A stretch of DNA of 64,000 bases. Source: Glebionis coronaria. Its lineage: Eukaryota; Streptophyta; Magnoliopsida; Asterales; Asteraceae. The stretch lies in contig CM046881.1 in assembly GCA_025667525.1 (NCBI GenBank), positions 500,237,627 through 500,301,626 on the forward strand, in the 5' to 3' direction. Each line of letters starts with the position of its first letter. The first letter of the stretch is position 1. Below are positions 45,495 to 57,170 of the stretch, piece after piece. The position numbers and the translations under genes are program-made. The notes under the pieces were generated by a model, which made no database searches, was not told the origin of the DNA, and saw nothing but the letters and a program-made list of their open reading frames with translations.

Positions 45495-48400
45495 TTAATC
45501 TTCTTCGTCACTAGAATAAAATTTCTCAACACCATCATCATCTTTGATGAGGTCTTCAACATCAGAATCTGCTAAATCATGAGGAAGGGGGTCTTCATCA
45601 TCATCGTCTTCGTTAGGAACATCACGTTATCTGGCGGTGCGTCAACCTCCGTTGATTCACCATCTATATGCAAATCTATATAGAAGGTGTAATTACCGAA
45701 GTCATTCCCACTAGTAGAAGGTGGGAGATCACTAGTAGAAGGTGGGAGATCACTAGTAGAAGGTGGGAGATCAGATGAGTTGTCCAAATGTATAATATCA
45801 GGTTCGTTCTCTACCACGATTACACCGTTGTTCAAAAAAATTTTATGATTAACATGTTCGACGACCTTCACGTTGGGTTTGGCAGGATCTACAAGGTAGA
45901 AGACTTGTTTGACTTGTGTTGCGAGGATGTATTGTTCCCTTTTCCACCACTCACCAGAGCCGACGATTTGTGTCATTCCGTTTCTAACGATAAGTTTCTT
46001 GACTCTACCAACGGTGTTGCGAGTGTCGAACCACTTAACTTTGAACAATGCAACTTTAAACGACAAATAGTCAAACTCGAGGATTTCTTGAAGCCGACCA
46101 TAAGTGTTAGTTTTCCTGTCAGGATCAGTCGAATAAACGCCGCTATTTTGAGTTACGCGACGTTCATCGCGGATCTGCACGACATACTTCACACCATCTA
46201 CTACGCAACAGTTTACTCACATTGGAGCCCTTGATGGTCCATTAGCCAAAGCTAATAACTCGCTGGTTGGGCAAAACTCTGGGTCTTGGGGATTTTGTGC
46301 GTGACGTTCAAAGATCTATGAAGAAGATAGGATTAGATAGAAAACTAAAAATATGATATTGTTATTTTTACACTTAAGTACACAAAATAAGTGTTAGTTT
46401 ACCAGCGTCTTAAACCAGTGGGGGAATTCTTCTAGCATGTCTTTTTCTAATTTTCCTGGAAATAAACTGAAAAACGTTCATGCTATTAGAATAAGTCGTC
46501 GAAATGATAAGTTAAGAAAAAAAAGTTACAAAATTAAAAAACGCGTACCTCCGGAACTGGTCTTGGTACGTGTCGATCTCAGGACTGTTGTTAAGTACAT
46601 ACCATCTCGCTTTCTTGTACTCGTCGGTAGGAAAATGAGGAAAGGACAGTAAACCAATCGGCTTGCATACCGATCGGAACACCTGAAACTTACACGTTGA
46701 GGGAGGGGGTCCACATTACGATCGGGACGATTAAATTTCGTGGTAACACCCCGAAAATATTGAGAACTTATAGTCAATGCTTCTTCTGCAACATAACCCT
46801 CCGCGATCGAACCTTCCGGCTTAGCTTTATTTCTTACATAACCTTTTAGCTTCTTCATGAATCTTTCAAATGGATACATCCACCGGGGTTGAATAGGCCC
46901 GCCTTCAAGAGCCTCTAGAGCTAAATGGATGGGCAAGTGAATCATAATGTCAAAGAAAGCAGGAGGATATATGCGCTCAAGCTCGCATAGAATTTCAACC
47001 ACCTTGACCGAAGCTTTCAACATGTCCTCCTCTATCAAATTTGTAGAGCAGAGTTGCTTAAACAAGGAACACAGATTGATTATTGGTTTTGCAATATGTT
47101 CGGGCAAGTAATTTTGAAGTCAGTAAGGAAGTAAACGTTGCATCATTATATGACAGTCATGAGACTTCAGGCCCGTTATATTTGTATCATTATCGGTCAC
47201 TTTGTGCTTGAAGCATGATCCGAACCCATCTGGTAGTTTAACACTTTTGATGTAGTGACAAAACTTTTTTCGGTTCTCTGGTGTTAAAGAATACGTAGCC
47301 TGGGGCTTTACAGTCTTCCCCTTGTGGTTTACGGTTAGCCACAAAGGTCTTCGAATGCCCATCTTTTTCAAGTCTTGTCTTGCTTTTGCGGTGTCTTTAC
47401 TTTTGTCATTCATTAACAAAATGTTCAAGATGGCCTCCAACACATTATTTTCGATATGCATGATGTCTAAATTGTGTCTTAGTGAAATAAAAGGCCAATA
47501 CTCAAGCTCGTAAAAAATAGACCGTTTAGTCCAGTTAAGCTCGACTGTAACATTGCGGGAAATCTTCACACCCCCATGTTTCGAATGTTTACCCGGCGTA
47601 CGCCTTAGCAATCTAGCATGTTGCGCTTTGATTACATCCGGCTGGTTATAATCTTTAGGTGGATCTTTCTGTTCAGTTTGGCCATTGAAGTCAGCACGTG
47701 AACTCCTCCATTTATGGGGCTTCTTTAACCATCTTCTATGGCCAACATAAGTTGTTTTGCTTGTGACAGGAATAGATGGAGTTTCTAGGTTACATGTAGG
47801 GCATGCATAGTAACCTTTCCCACTCCACCCAGACAAACTACTTCGAGCAGGAAAATCATTTATGGTCCATAAAAGCATCGCTCTCATCTTGAACTGCTTT
47901 TGTGAAATAATGTCTGTAGTATCAACACCGTTCTTGTGCCACAAAGTCTTCAGGTCTTTAATCAAAGGCTGCAAGTAAATATCAATGTCCTTGCCCGGGG
48001 ATTTAGGGCCAGGAATTAACAACATCAGCATAAAGTTACTTTCTTTCATACATAACCAAGGAGGCAGATTGTATGTTGTCAATACCACCGGCCACATGCT
48101 GTAGGTCTGACTAAGGTTGCCGTACGGATTGAAACCATCAGCACACAACCCTAGTCGAACATTTCTTGGTTCTGCTGCAAACTCTGGATACTTCAAGTCA
48201 AACTTCTTCCAATCCGCGCCATCAACCGGGTGTTGCATCTTACCAGGCTCCGCACACTTTCCAGTAGCATGCCAAGTCATGTCTTTTGCAGTGTGTCTAG
48301 ACTTGTACAAACGTTGTAGTCTAGGAATGATCGGAAAGTAACGCAACACCTTCCTAGGAACTTTCTTCCCCGGTGTATTAGTGTCTTTCCATCTACTCGT

Positions 48401-49123
48401 ATTACACACCGGACAGAATTGTAGATTGTTATTATCCTCCCAAAACAAGCAGCAGTCGTGTTCACAAGCATGTATCGACTTGTAACCTAACCCGATCGTT
48501 TTAAATGTATTCTTTATTTCATAGTAGTTCAGTGGGAACTTGAATCCTTTACTATCGGGTAACATATATCGGAGAAACTCTAATATTTCATTGAATAAAG
48601 AATCTGGCATTTTTCCTTTAGCCTTAAAATAGGTAAATTTTGCCATAAAGTCTAGTCGAGACACATGTTCACAACCATCATACAGCGCCTCATTGGCAAT
48701 TGCATACAACTCTTCAAACTCGGTACGAGTGGCTTGAGGCGGTTGAGTCGGTTGGTTACTAGTCTCACCAATATTATCTCCTTGTGTTGGTTCATTCGAA
48801 GGAAAATTGCTAAAATCATCGAGTAACGCTGTCATGTCAATCATCATAGGTTCTCCTAGGTTATCTATCACTAGCGCACGTGGAGCCGGTTCACCATGTT
48901 TGAGCCATGTGGTATAAAGTGGGTCCCACCCGTTTATAGAAATTTCCTCTCCAATCCAATCGATGGGTTTCCATAATACATTTCGACATTTTTTGCATGG
49001 ACATCTAATTTTTCCCACCGAATTCACCAACGGCCGACAATGATTGACGAACTTTGTAAGACCGTCATTAAATTCTTTGGAAAGTTTCAGTTTTTTTATC
49101 CAACTCTTATCAGCGAATACCAT
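45495..49123 (-). pseudogene. CACTA TNPD-type transposase gene
   Basis: This encodes the catalytic transposase. The frame 49123-47120 begins with the transposase-associated domain (SWIKKLKLS, IRCPCKKCRN, GWDPLYTTWLKHG) and continues into the Transposase_21 core (WHATGKC, DGFNPYGNLS, WSGKGYYACPTCN). A TGA at 47120-47122 splits it from the in-phase 47107-46526 frame with the DUF4218-like FDIMIHLPIHLALEA and WMYPFERFMKKLK. A small exon at 46455-46403 (EEFPHWFKT) and the exon downstream carry the DUF4216-like end (LFKVKWFDTR, QVFYLVDP). The C-terminus ends at TAA 45495-45497 after an acidic tail. A frameshift near 45625 and another near 46690 add to the decay. The start at 49123 matches the family's N-terminus. 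Confidence 0.85.
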
Positions 49124-49593
49124 AACTGCGTTTTATCCGTATATTTAGTTATTATTACATGGAAGGCAATTATGGAAAGCAATCCTAGATGTTTTGTTAA
49201 CCTAGTGCAACTATGGAAGGCAGTTCTAACCCACTCTTTGATGCTTCGTCTCATATATGAATGCGTATAACCGATTTACTATTTGAGAAAATTTCGGCAG
49301 CATTTCCCCTCAACTCCCCAAATATGTGTTTAAAGACATATTCGTAGGAGTAAAGGATAAACACTATCGAAATCATCTCAAATAGTAAACCAGTTATACG
49401 CATTCATATCCTAAATGAGACAAAACAATCAAAAAGCAGTCCCAAACAGGGGACTTTCCGAAGTTAATTCCTATTAAATTAACTTCGGACGGGTTTTCTA
49501 TAGGTTGATCAATTTCAGACGGGAATTTTCTGAAATTAATCGCTAAAATCCTAAAACATTCCTAAGGTTTAATTCAATAAAACATTTATATCA
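49124..49593. repeat. Foldback region beyond the CACTA transposase gene
   Basis: Two inverted arms of about 40-45 bases lie at 49248-49287 and 49377-49421 and share ATGCGTATAACC and TACTATTTGAG in opposite orientation. After them come AACTTCGGACGGG and TTTCAGACGGG phrases. There is no gene, and none of the CCCCAGCGACA palindromes of the other CACTA end. Confidence 0.7.
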
Positions 49594-49888
49594 AACAGCT
49601 TATTCTGATAAGCTTTATCAGAATAAGCTATTTTCAAACAGCTTATCCTGATAAGCTTATCAGGATAAGCTGTTTGAAAACAGCTGGATAAGCTGTTTTC
49701 AACAGCTTATTCCGATAAGCTTATCGGGATAAACTGTATTCAAACAGCTTATCCTGATAAGCTTATCAAGATAAGCTGTTTGAAAACAGTTTATTCGGAT
49801 AAGCTGATCAGGATAAGCTGTTTGAAAACAGCTTATCCTGATAAGCTTATCAGAATAAGCTGTTTTCAAACAGCTTATTCCGCTAAGC
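49594..49888. repeat. Tandem array of palindromes
   Basis: Six or more units of about 45 bases, each a near-perfect palindrome of AACAGCTTATCCTGATAAGC and its mirror. Centres are AAGCTT in most units, and variants are TTCTG, TTCCG, GATCAGG and similar. The array can fold into repeated hairpins. It ends exactly where copia reverse transcriptase codons begin. Confidence 0.9.
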
Positions 49889-50990
49889 GGCTTGTTAAGT
49901 CGTTGTATGGCTTAAAGCAAGCTCCAAAACAATGGCATCAGAAGTTTGATCACGCCATGCTAGAGGGTGGATTCAAAATTAATGAATGCGACAAGTGTGT
50001 TTATGTCAAAGACACAAATAGTGGATATGTAATCTTGTGTCTTTATGTCGACGATATGCTTATCGTTGGCAGTAACGACAAGATGATCAAGTCTACTAAA
50101 GACATGTTGAAATCAAAGTTTGACATGAAAGATATGGGTTTGGCTGATGTGATCCTTGGAATAAAGATCATACGAACTCAAAGTGGACTTGCATTAAGTC
50201 AAGCACATTACGTGGACAAAATTCTTAATACTCATAATGCGGGGGATTCCGGCCTAGCTAGAACTCCGATGGACACCAGTTTACATCTATCTAAAAATAG
50301 AGGCGTAGGTGTTGCCCAATTAGAGTATTCAAGAATTATTGGCATGTTAATATATCTGATGACATGTACCCGACCTGAATTAGCATATGTTGTTAGCAGG
50401 CTGAGTAGATATACTAGTAATACAAGTGATGCACATTGGAAAGCTATGACTAGGGTACTTCATTATTTGAGATACAGTCGTGATTATGGACTGAATTATG
50501 CGAGATATCCATCTGTTATTAAAGGATACAGTGATGCAAATTGAATATCTGACATAAAGGATTCTAGATCGACCAGTGGATATGTGTTTACACTGGTAGG
50601 GGCCGCTATATCTTGGAAGTCTTCCAAGCAAACTGTAATAGCTAAGTCCACGATGGAATCAGAATTTATCGTGTTAGATAAATGCGGAGAAGAGGCGGAA
50701 TGGCTACGTCAATTCGTAGAGGACATACCCAGGTGGCCTAAACCGGTAACGGCCATTAGTATACATTGTGATAGTCAATCGGTAATTGGCAGAGCTCATA
50801 GCACAATGTATAATGGAAAGTCTAGACATATCCGCCGTCGACATAATTCGGTATGACAACTACTCTCAACAGGAGTTATCTCAATTGACTATGTGAAGTC
50901 AAAGGATATCATCGCGGATTCGCTTACGAAAGGCTTAAGCAGAGAGTTAGTTAGTAAGTCGTCTAAAGGAATGGGACTAAAGCCCTTAAA
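49884..50990 (+). pseudogene. pol: Ty1/copia RT C-terminal part and RNase H
   Basis: The frame opens in the middle of reverse transcriptase with [19 protein letters not shown] and the catalytic YVDD at 50044-50055. Later it has [19 protein letters not shown]. RNase H follows with [18 protein letters not shown] and a DSQSVIGRA phrase, ending near KGMGLKPLKE. The N-terminal two thirds of pol and gag are absent because the left edge abuts the palindrome array. In-frame TGA codons at 50542-50544 and 50854-50856 stand where tryptophan and arginine are expected, consistent with C to T changes at methylated sites. Otherwise the frame is open. Confidence 0.88.
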
Positions 50991-51599
50991 GGAATGAGTT
51001 TCTATGAAGGAAAACCTAACCCAGTTGACTAGAGATCCCAAGATTTGGATTCAATAGGACAACCTAATCATAGAAATATGGGGGAAGTCACGTCAATGTG
51101 GGGGAGTTACTTAATACAGTAACTTTCCTAGTCCATTCCTAGAACAATGTGACATGTTGAGAGGTTAAACATATGGCTTAATGATTCAGGATGAAATCAT
51201 AAAGCATAATGATTCAAGATGAAATCATAAAACATATGTTTTTAATGATTCAAGATGAAATCACCTATGTGAGAGAGAAGTGGGGTCACTTCGAAGGAAA
51301 TTGTGGGGGCGCAATTTCTAAGAGCTCTTGCAGAACCAGGCGAGTGTTCATGACCATAACGAACACGGCTATGAGGACTTGACAAGGTCAGGGAGAGTCT
51401 TGTGTGAGTGTGTATTGTCGTCTACGTAAATAGAGGCTGAGTTCAAGGACATCGCGTCTACTCAGATCTAGGAGACTAAGTGCATCTCACAAGGGAAGGT
51501 TCAAAGGGTTACACCTACCTATCCTATGCAGGACTTAACCGCAGAAATTTTGCCGAAACTTTCGTGTGTTTTCGACCGATTCCCATTCATGTGGGAGAT
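50991..51599 (+). other. Copia 3' untranslated region and polypurine tract
   Basis: Non-coding, with several purine-rich tracts: ATATGGGGGAAG near 51077, TGTGGGGGAG near 51098, TGTGGGGGCG near 51302, and the last one, GTGGGAGAT at 51591-51599, directly before the LTR. A repeat of AATGATTCAAGATGAAATCA occurs at about 51180-51260. Confidence 0.7.
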
Positions 51600-52588
51600 T
51601 GTTGGAAAATGTTTTGCAAAATATGGTTTTTGCAATACTTTGGACATAATTTTATATATGTATATGTTATATATATTCGTAGTACTTAGTAGCTTTGCGT
51701 TCTCCTCGAAGAGAGCTTCGCAACGAGCTAAAGTATGTCCAATATGGAGTTAATATGAATGAGATATCGTGTCTCAAAGTGAGTCACGTGAAACATAATA
51801 TTTGGAAAAATATTTGTCCCACATCGCTTGAAACATGAAGTGAAAACATGTTTATAAGGAAATCCTAGTTTCTACCCTATAATATTCATTTCTGGGTTTT
51901 ACTCCCACGCCTACGCGCGCGCAGGGGGGGGTGCAGAAAGTGGGAATTCTAGGCTAAAAACGGGTTCGAAGCTACTGAACTTGTGCACGAGCGCGCAACC
52001 TGCGGACACGAATGCAGCTCCGAAATCTGCTTGGGTGCGGGCAAATTCGGTGTATTTTTTGCTGCTCATTCGAATTTTTCCTTCCAGATTTTTCTGATCT
52101 ATTTTAGGAATAGATACAAACTTATTAATTAAGTTTAAAGAATTCTGTTTTGTGTATTAAAAGATTTGCGAATCTGTGTTAGTAATAACAGATTTTCATG
52201 TCAGTTTAATTTAGGAGCAAATATTATGTCTTGGTGACCAAGACATATAATTCCTATAAATTAAACTTGAATTTCATTCATTCAAGACATCCAAAAACGC
52301 AGCTTTTCTGCATCAAAGTTCTAGCAATCTTTTTCAGTCAGAAACACACACTGTATCCGTGATCTTTCAGGCAAGTAAGTCGAGTCCGGCTGTACAACAG
52401 CTTTGGACGTTGTACCCTGGGAAACAGACGGTGAATCTGTTTTAAGGGAAGCGTGTTAAACACGTGCCTCGTCTTATTTAATTTTACTGCTTTTGTTATT
52501 ACAGTTACTTATTTTCTGTTTTTTTAATTTCTGTCAATTTTATTTGTAATTCGATTTTATATAATAAAAGTGTACACCGTTTCCTACA
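51600..52588 (+). mobile_element. Copia 3' LTR
   Basis: 989 bases from TGTTGGAAAATG to TTTCCTACA. A TATA-like TTTATAAGG lies near 51849. The 5' LTR of this insertion is absent. The next bases, GAGTA, would be the target duplication. Confidence 0.85.
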
Positions 52589-54323
52589 GAGTAGTACTGG
52601 ATTTGGATAACTAATCAATGAAAGGCAACAACATTGAAGCAATTACAGATAACTAATTAATGGAGTACTACTATATTTGGATTATTTAAAGTATTGAATT
52701 TGAGTTTTTTATAGATCTGAACATCGAAGTTTTGTCTGAATTTGGTTTTATCTTATAATGAATTGAGGTTTTGAGTTTTTAAGATTGGTCGTTTATATTG
52801 TAATTTATAGATTTGGGGTGAGTGGAAAAAGGTTGAAGATGATAAAATTATGTATATTAAATTTGGAAAAAAAGTTAGAATAACTTTTTTTTATTAAATC
52901 TAAAAAAAAGTAATTGACTATGAACATTGATTAAAAGAAAATAATTATTCAAGTAGGGAACATGAGGGTATTTTAGTCATTTCATACCATATATTCAATT
53001 TGACAAACAAAGTTTGTGAAAAACATGTTTTTGACATTGAAAAAATCAAACAACCGGTTAAAAAAAATACCAACTTTAAAGGTTTTTTCCAAAAGTGAAA
53101 TGTTGAAACTTTTTTTTTCAACTATGTGTACTGTATATAAAAAATTTTTATCATGTATAATGATTCAAATTCATGCATGTTGACAGTTATATGTAGTTAA
53201 GGTTGGTTATAAATTTAACAGACATAATTGTTGGATCTCAACAGCCACAATGATTCAAAAATAAAGAAAAGCAATCACTTTGAGCAACGGAAAAACCGTT
53301 TGGGTCGGGTCGCTGCCTCCGACCCTCCCTCCCCTCCTCTCGCTGACCTGACAGCGGGACCATAGCAAGAGGATTTGCTCTTTGACCCCACAAAAACGTA
53401 CAACCCTTTTTATCCCTGCATTTTATCGTGATTAAAAACATATTAGCTCAACAAATATATATTTCACACTTCCTTGACTCGTATTCGATCAAGTATAATA
53501 TCATACTAGTTTTTAGTAAACCCAATTCTTAAAATGTGGTTGATTACACTAAAACAATTAACATAGTCAAATATATCTAGCAAATATTGAAATATGTAAG
53601 TCCAAACTTTACGTAAATTTTAGATAACATAAAATAGTATTGATAGTTCATGAAACACAATGACTGCTAAAATGATGACTTAATTATATCCAACTAGTAT
53701 TAAATACCAACATAACATGTGTTCTTTATGTTTTTTATGATCAAAATGTGTCCCGCGACATCTCCATTGTTATTGATGTTATTAACTGTTGATGTTGTTA
53801 ACTGTTCATTGTTGTGGTTGACTATTGATGGAGTTGTGCGAAATTAGGGGAAAAAGTGATTAAAGTATTCAGAATGACAAATATAAAAAATGCTGACGTG
53901 AAACATGTAACCGGTTGGTTTTTAAGGATTGTAAACATATTGGTGATAAGTGACAGTCATTGGTAACTTTGGTGGGCAATATTAGTATTTTCATAAGTAA
54001 GTTGTCTAACATAGGTTTTTTTGAGAAGTTCATGGGCTATTTACGAACTTATCCTTTTTTAAACGAGAAAGTGGCATGTTGGAAACGAGTGAAGAAATTA
54101 TATGTTTGTGCTATTTTCACTTTCCGCCTTACAGTTTTTAGTTTTTTTCACTTTGTATAGCTTTTAAGCTAGTTTTTAAGGTTTCAAAAATGGCTTCAAG
54201 TTGTTGAAAAAGTCATCACCAAAATATTCATAATTAATGAATATTTTAGCTAACTCATAAGCCACGTGATTTTTATCACGCCGTACAAATGACCAAGAAC
54301 ATGAAACAAACAAGCAACATAAT
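52589..54323. other. Intergenic DNA, nothing recognised
   Basis: AT-rich sequence without coding features on either strand. A short GC-rich patch at 53296-53375 gives a 67-codon minus-strand frame with no family likeness. I see no terminal repeats here. Confidence 0.5.
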
Positions 54324-57049
54324 TGTAACACCCTACTTGGATAAGTGGGTCGTTACGTGTATTTATGGCGTGTCATCAAAGCATAAGGTAAATGTCCTAA
54401 AACATTAACTGATCATAAATGAAATACCAGAATCAACATCGGTAATCCAAACATAAGCTCAAAACATAAAAAGTAAATACTGAGGGAAAGGACTAAACAA
54501 TGTCCAAATAAGCAGAATAATGTAAGAAGTGCATAAAGTAAGAAGTCTGGATAGCTTCCATCCAAATGCACATGCTCTCAGAATCCTAAGAGCGTCCTGG
54601 TGTACCTGCCGTTAGAACATGAAAGGAACTACGGCTAAGCATGACGCTCAGTGAACGGATATAATGCATGATAAGAATATATTGAACTTGAAATAATTAA
54701 TAATTACTGAAGCTGAAAGACTGAATGTGGAGTGTGATGAAAACTGTAGAAAATCTGATAAGTCTGATTTATAAATAATAAAACTGAACTGTTATATGTT
54801 AAATCTGAAAGCATGCATTTACTGTATTTTAATTGCCAAGAGCTTATATAGTTCATGTACTGTAACAACTGTTTCATGAATAACTGGATGGGTGACCTTG
54901 TCATGCTGTAGAGGGGTGACCTCTAAATACTGTAGAGGGGTGACCTTTAAATACTGTGTTGGGTGCAGGTATCAGCTCCAATGTGAAGGATGTAGAGCAC
55001 ACACCACATTCACCTAATAAACTATAAACTGATAAGTCAGGATGCATCCATACGCCCCACTAATAATACTGATAAAATGGCCAAGCTGAGCTGAGTGGGA
55101 CGATGCAGGATATCACTCTCTGGCATGTGAGTCACGACCTGGTGCCTCTAGTGTCATGGTTACGGTACCTCCGTAACTAGTACATAAACTGGTCATGCTT
55201 GTATATAATGCTCAGGCAATTTATTTAGTTATTAAATGATTACAAATAAGCTTAAAGCATATGCTGGGGGAAAAATTTGGCTGCAGACGGGAAATCCTAA
55301 TCATGCATAGAAGGAAGTCCTTACTGAAAGACAGGAAATCCGTACAATCAATCAAAACGAAATAAACAAATAATAGTAGAAAGATATGAATATCCGTACC
55401 TTAATTAATCTCTCAACGCGAATCAAAGCTTAAACTTACGTCCTTATAGAATATCTACAATAGTCGATTAACTACTACCAATTAATAACAAATAAACTTA
55501 ATCAATGGTTTAGCTTTTCATTTTAACTCATCTGATTCAAAAGTATATATCCATACTGATCACACATGAAGTTATACAACCAATTGCATTTGTGATGTTT
55601 TTATCTCATGTCCATGCATACGTATTAGTTCAACATCTCCCAAAAACCGTAAACGAGCGGCTTGTAAATTTAGGAAACCTTAATATATACATGACTTAAT
55701 ATTAGAGTGTTAACTTGTAATAACATATACGTATTTAACCAACTTTAAAATATTATATATCTCAAAATCTTGGCGTTACTAGCATGATATTAAGTCCATC
55801 AAGACCCATAGTTACGGTAAATTTTTAACGGTGGCTTCCACTATGATTCTAATGTACAAGATCATGTTATTAGTATGTTACCATATAACAAAGTTCTTCC
55901 CTCCATTTGAATTACGTGAAGTTCATGGTATCATAATAAGACTACGTTCGAAACATACCTTCTTGCTAGAAAAGAAGGATCGAAACCGAAACGTGAACAC
56001 TTGATCTGATGTGACACAGTTGAGCAACAGCAACACGAACTATAACGCATAAACAAAAGAAAACCTTTCACCCGAAGACGGCTCGATCGAACCAAGAGGA
56101 GCACCGAGATTCAATGAGAGACAACCAAGCATAACCTCAAACGTTCATAGTCGGCTACATGTACCGAGCAAGAGACCATAACTGCAGGACATGCACAAAT
56201 GGAGACGGTGTCCAATCACATACAAGAACACTAAATCACCCTCGATACGAATGACAAACCGCAAAGCGACATAAATTCAACCCTTCAACTTGAACAATGA
56301 AAGCTAGCGATTGATCTCACTCACGTTACACATACTGGCTTTTGTTCATGTCAAGATACATGAGATTTAGATATTGTTTAGTCTTTTTATGATATATACA
56401 CCAATATGAACATGATATAAAAGTGGTGTTAGACAAAGTTTTTGACAAAAACAGGATATGAAGAAATCGATTGCCAGGATATGTTTCTTAACCATGTATA
56501 AGTAACGTGTGTAGACTAAAAAAATTTTTTCAAATCAACCAGGCTTGTGGAAAAAGAAACTTTTAATTTAAGAAATGATTTCACTGTTGGCCTATCAGTT
56601 TAAAATTAGAAAAACGTAAATTTAGGGAACGTTAGAGATAAAATTTGACCTTTCATTATCTTTCTTTATTTATTATTTTTTTTTACTGATTATGAATTGG
56701 AATAGAAATCCATGGTTGTTAACTTTGTTAAGTGGGTTGGGCTTAAAAATCCCTTTTTCTTATTCCTTTCTAATATTCGGCCAAACAACCTCTTGTATAC
56801 ATAATTTCGTTTTCGACTTTTATTCAAATCTGTGCTTTAATATTCTTGGCGCGAGTTCGTGTTTTAGCTTTTGTAATTATTCTGACATGTATTATTTATT
56901 TTACTGAATAAATAATAATTTACGCAATACTTGGATATGAACGAAAATTATTATTGGTATATGTCGTGTATTAATTAATGTAACATTTTAATTAAGTATG
57001 TGATTTTTGTCTAATTAATGCTTCATGGATTCTTCATGCGGGTTTTACA
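54324..57049 (-). mobile_element. 3' LTR of minus-strand Tekay-type element
   Basis: 2726 bases. The left 1.6 kb aligns closely with 62395-64000. A 24-base segment with GTAGAGGGGTGACCT is duplicated near 54909-54955 but single in the right LTR. Confidence 0.85.
55159..55177 (-). repeat. Short palindrome/hairpin in Tekay-type LTR
   Basis: On minus: GTTACGG AGGTA CCGTAAC, a perfect 7-bp stem. Compared with 19319-19337, one A-T pair has become G-C by changes on both sides. Confidence 0.65.
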
Positions 57050-57170
57050 ACTCTTTTCCTCTAAAAAAATAATTCTTCCTCGAATTAGAAACACGATAAT
57101 GTTGCGGTTTTACAAATGTTCCCCTCTAAAAAGGAAAATTCGTCCTCGAATTAAAGGTATTAAAGCTGCT
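57041..57170 (-). repeat. Duplicated LTR edge and polypurine tract
   Basis: GCGGGTTTTACAACTCTTTT and its flank with CTCTAAAAA, TTCTTCCTCGAATTA is followed about 65 bases later by GCGGTTTTACAAATGTTCCC with CTCTAAAAAGG, TTCGTCCTCGAATTA. Each copy spans an LTR start and the polypurine tract next to it (on minus). The first copy is the one joined to the full LTR. Confidence 0.75.

Larger units (their letters stand above)
42436..49123 (-). mobile_element. CACTA (En/Spm) DNA transposon, right end not found
   Basis: The left terminus is CACTACAACATTCGCGCCC at 42436, followed by palindromic subterminal repeats. Inside are two minus-strand genes in the arrangement usual for plant CACTA elements: a TNPD-type transposase (Transposase_21 family) and a TNPA-type DNA-binding protein. 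The other terminus, which should end in TAGTG beyond 49123 and carry the same subterminal repeats, is not visible. The element is therefore truncated or interrupted on the right. Confidence 0.88.

Noticed and set aside
49594..49888. Tandem palindromes as a possible CRISPR array or centromeric satellite
   Set aside because: There are no unique spacers between units, and the array is short and joined to transposon debris.
53238..53441. 67-codon minus-strand frame in a GC-rich patch
   Set aside because: Short, no conserved motif, no neighbouring exons or promoter.
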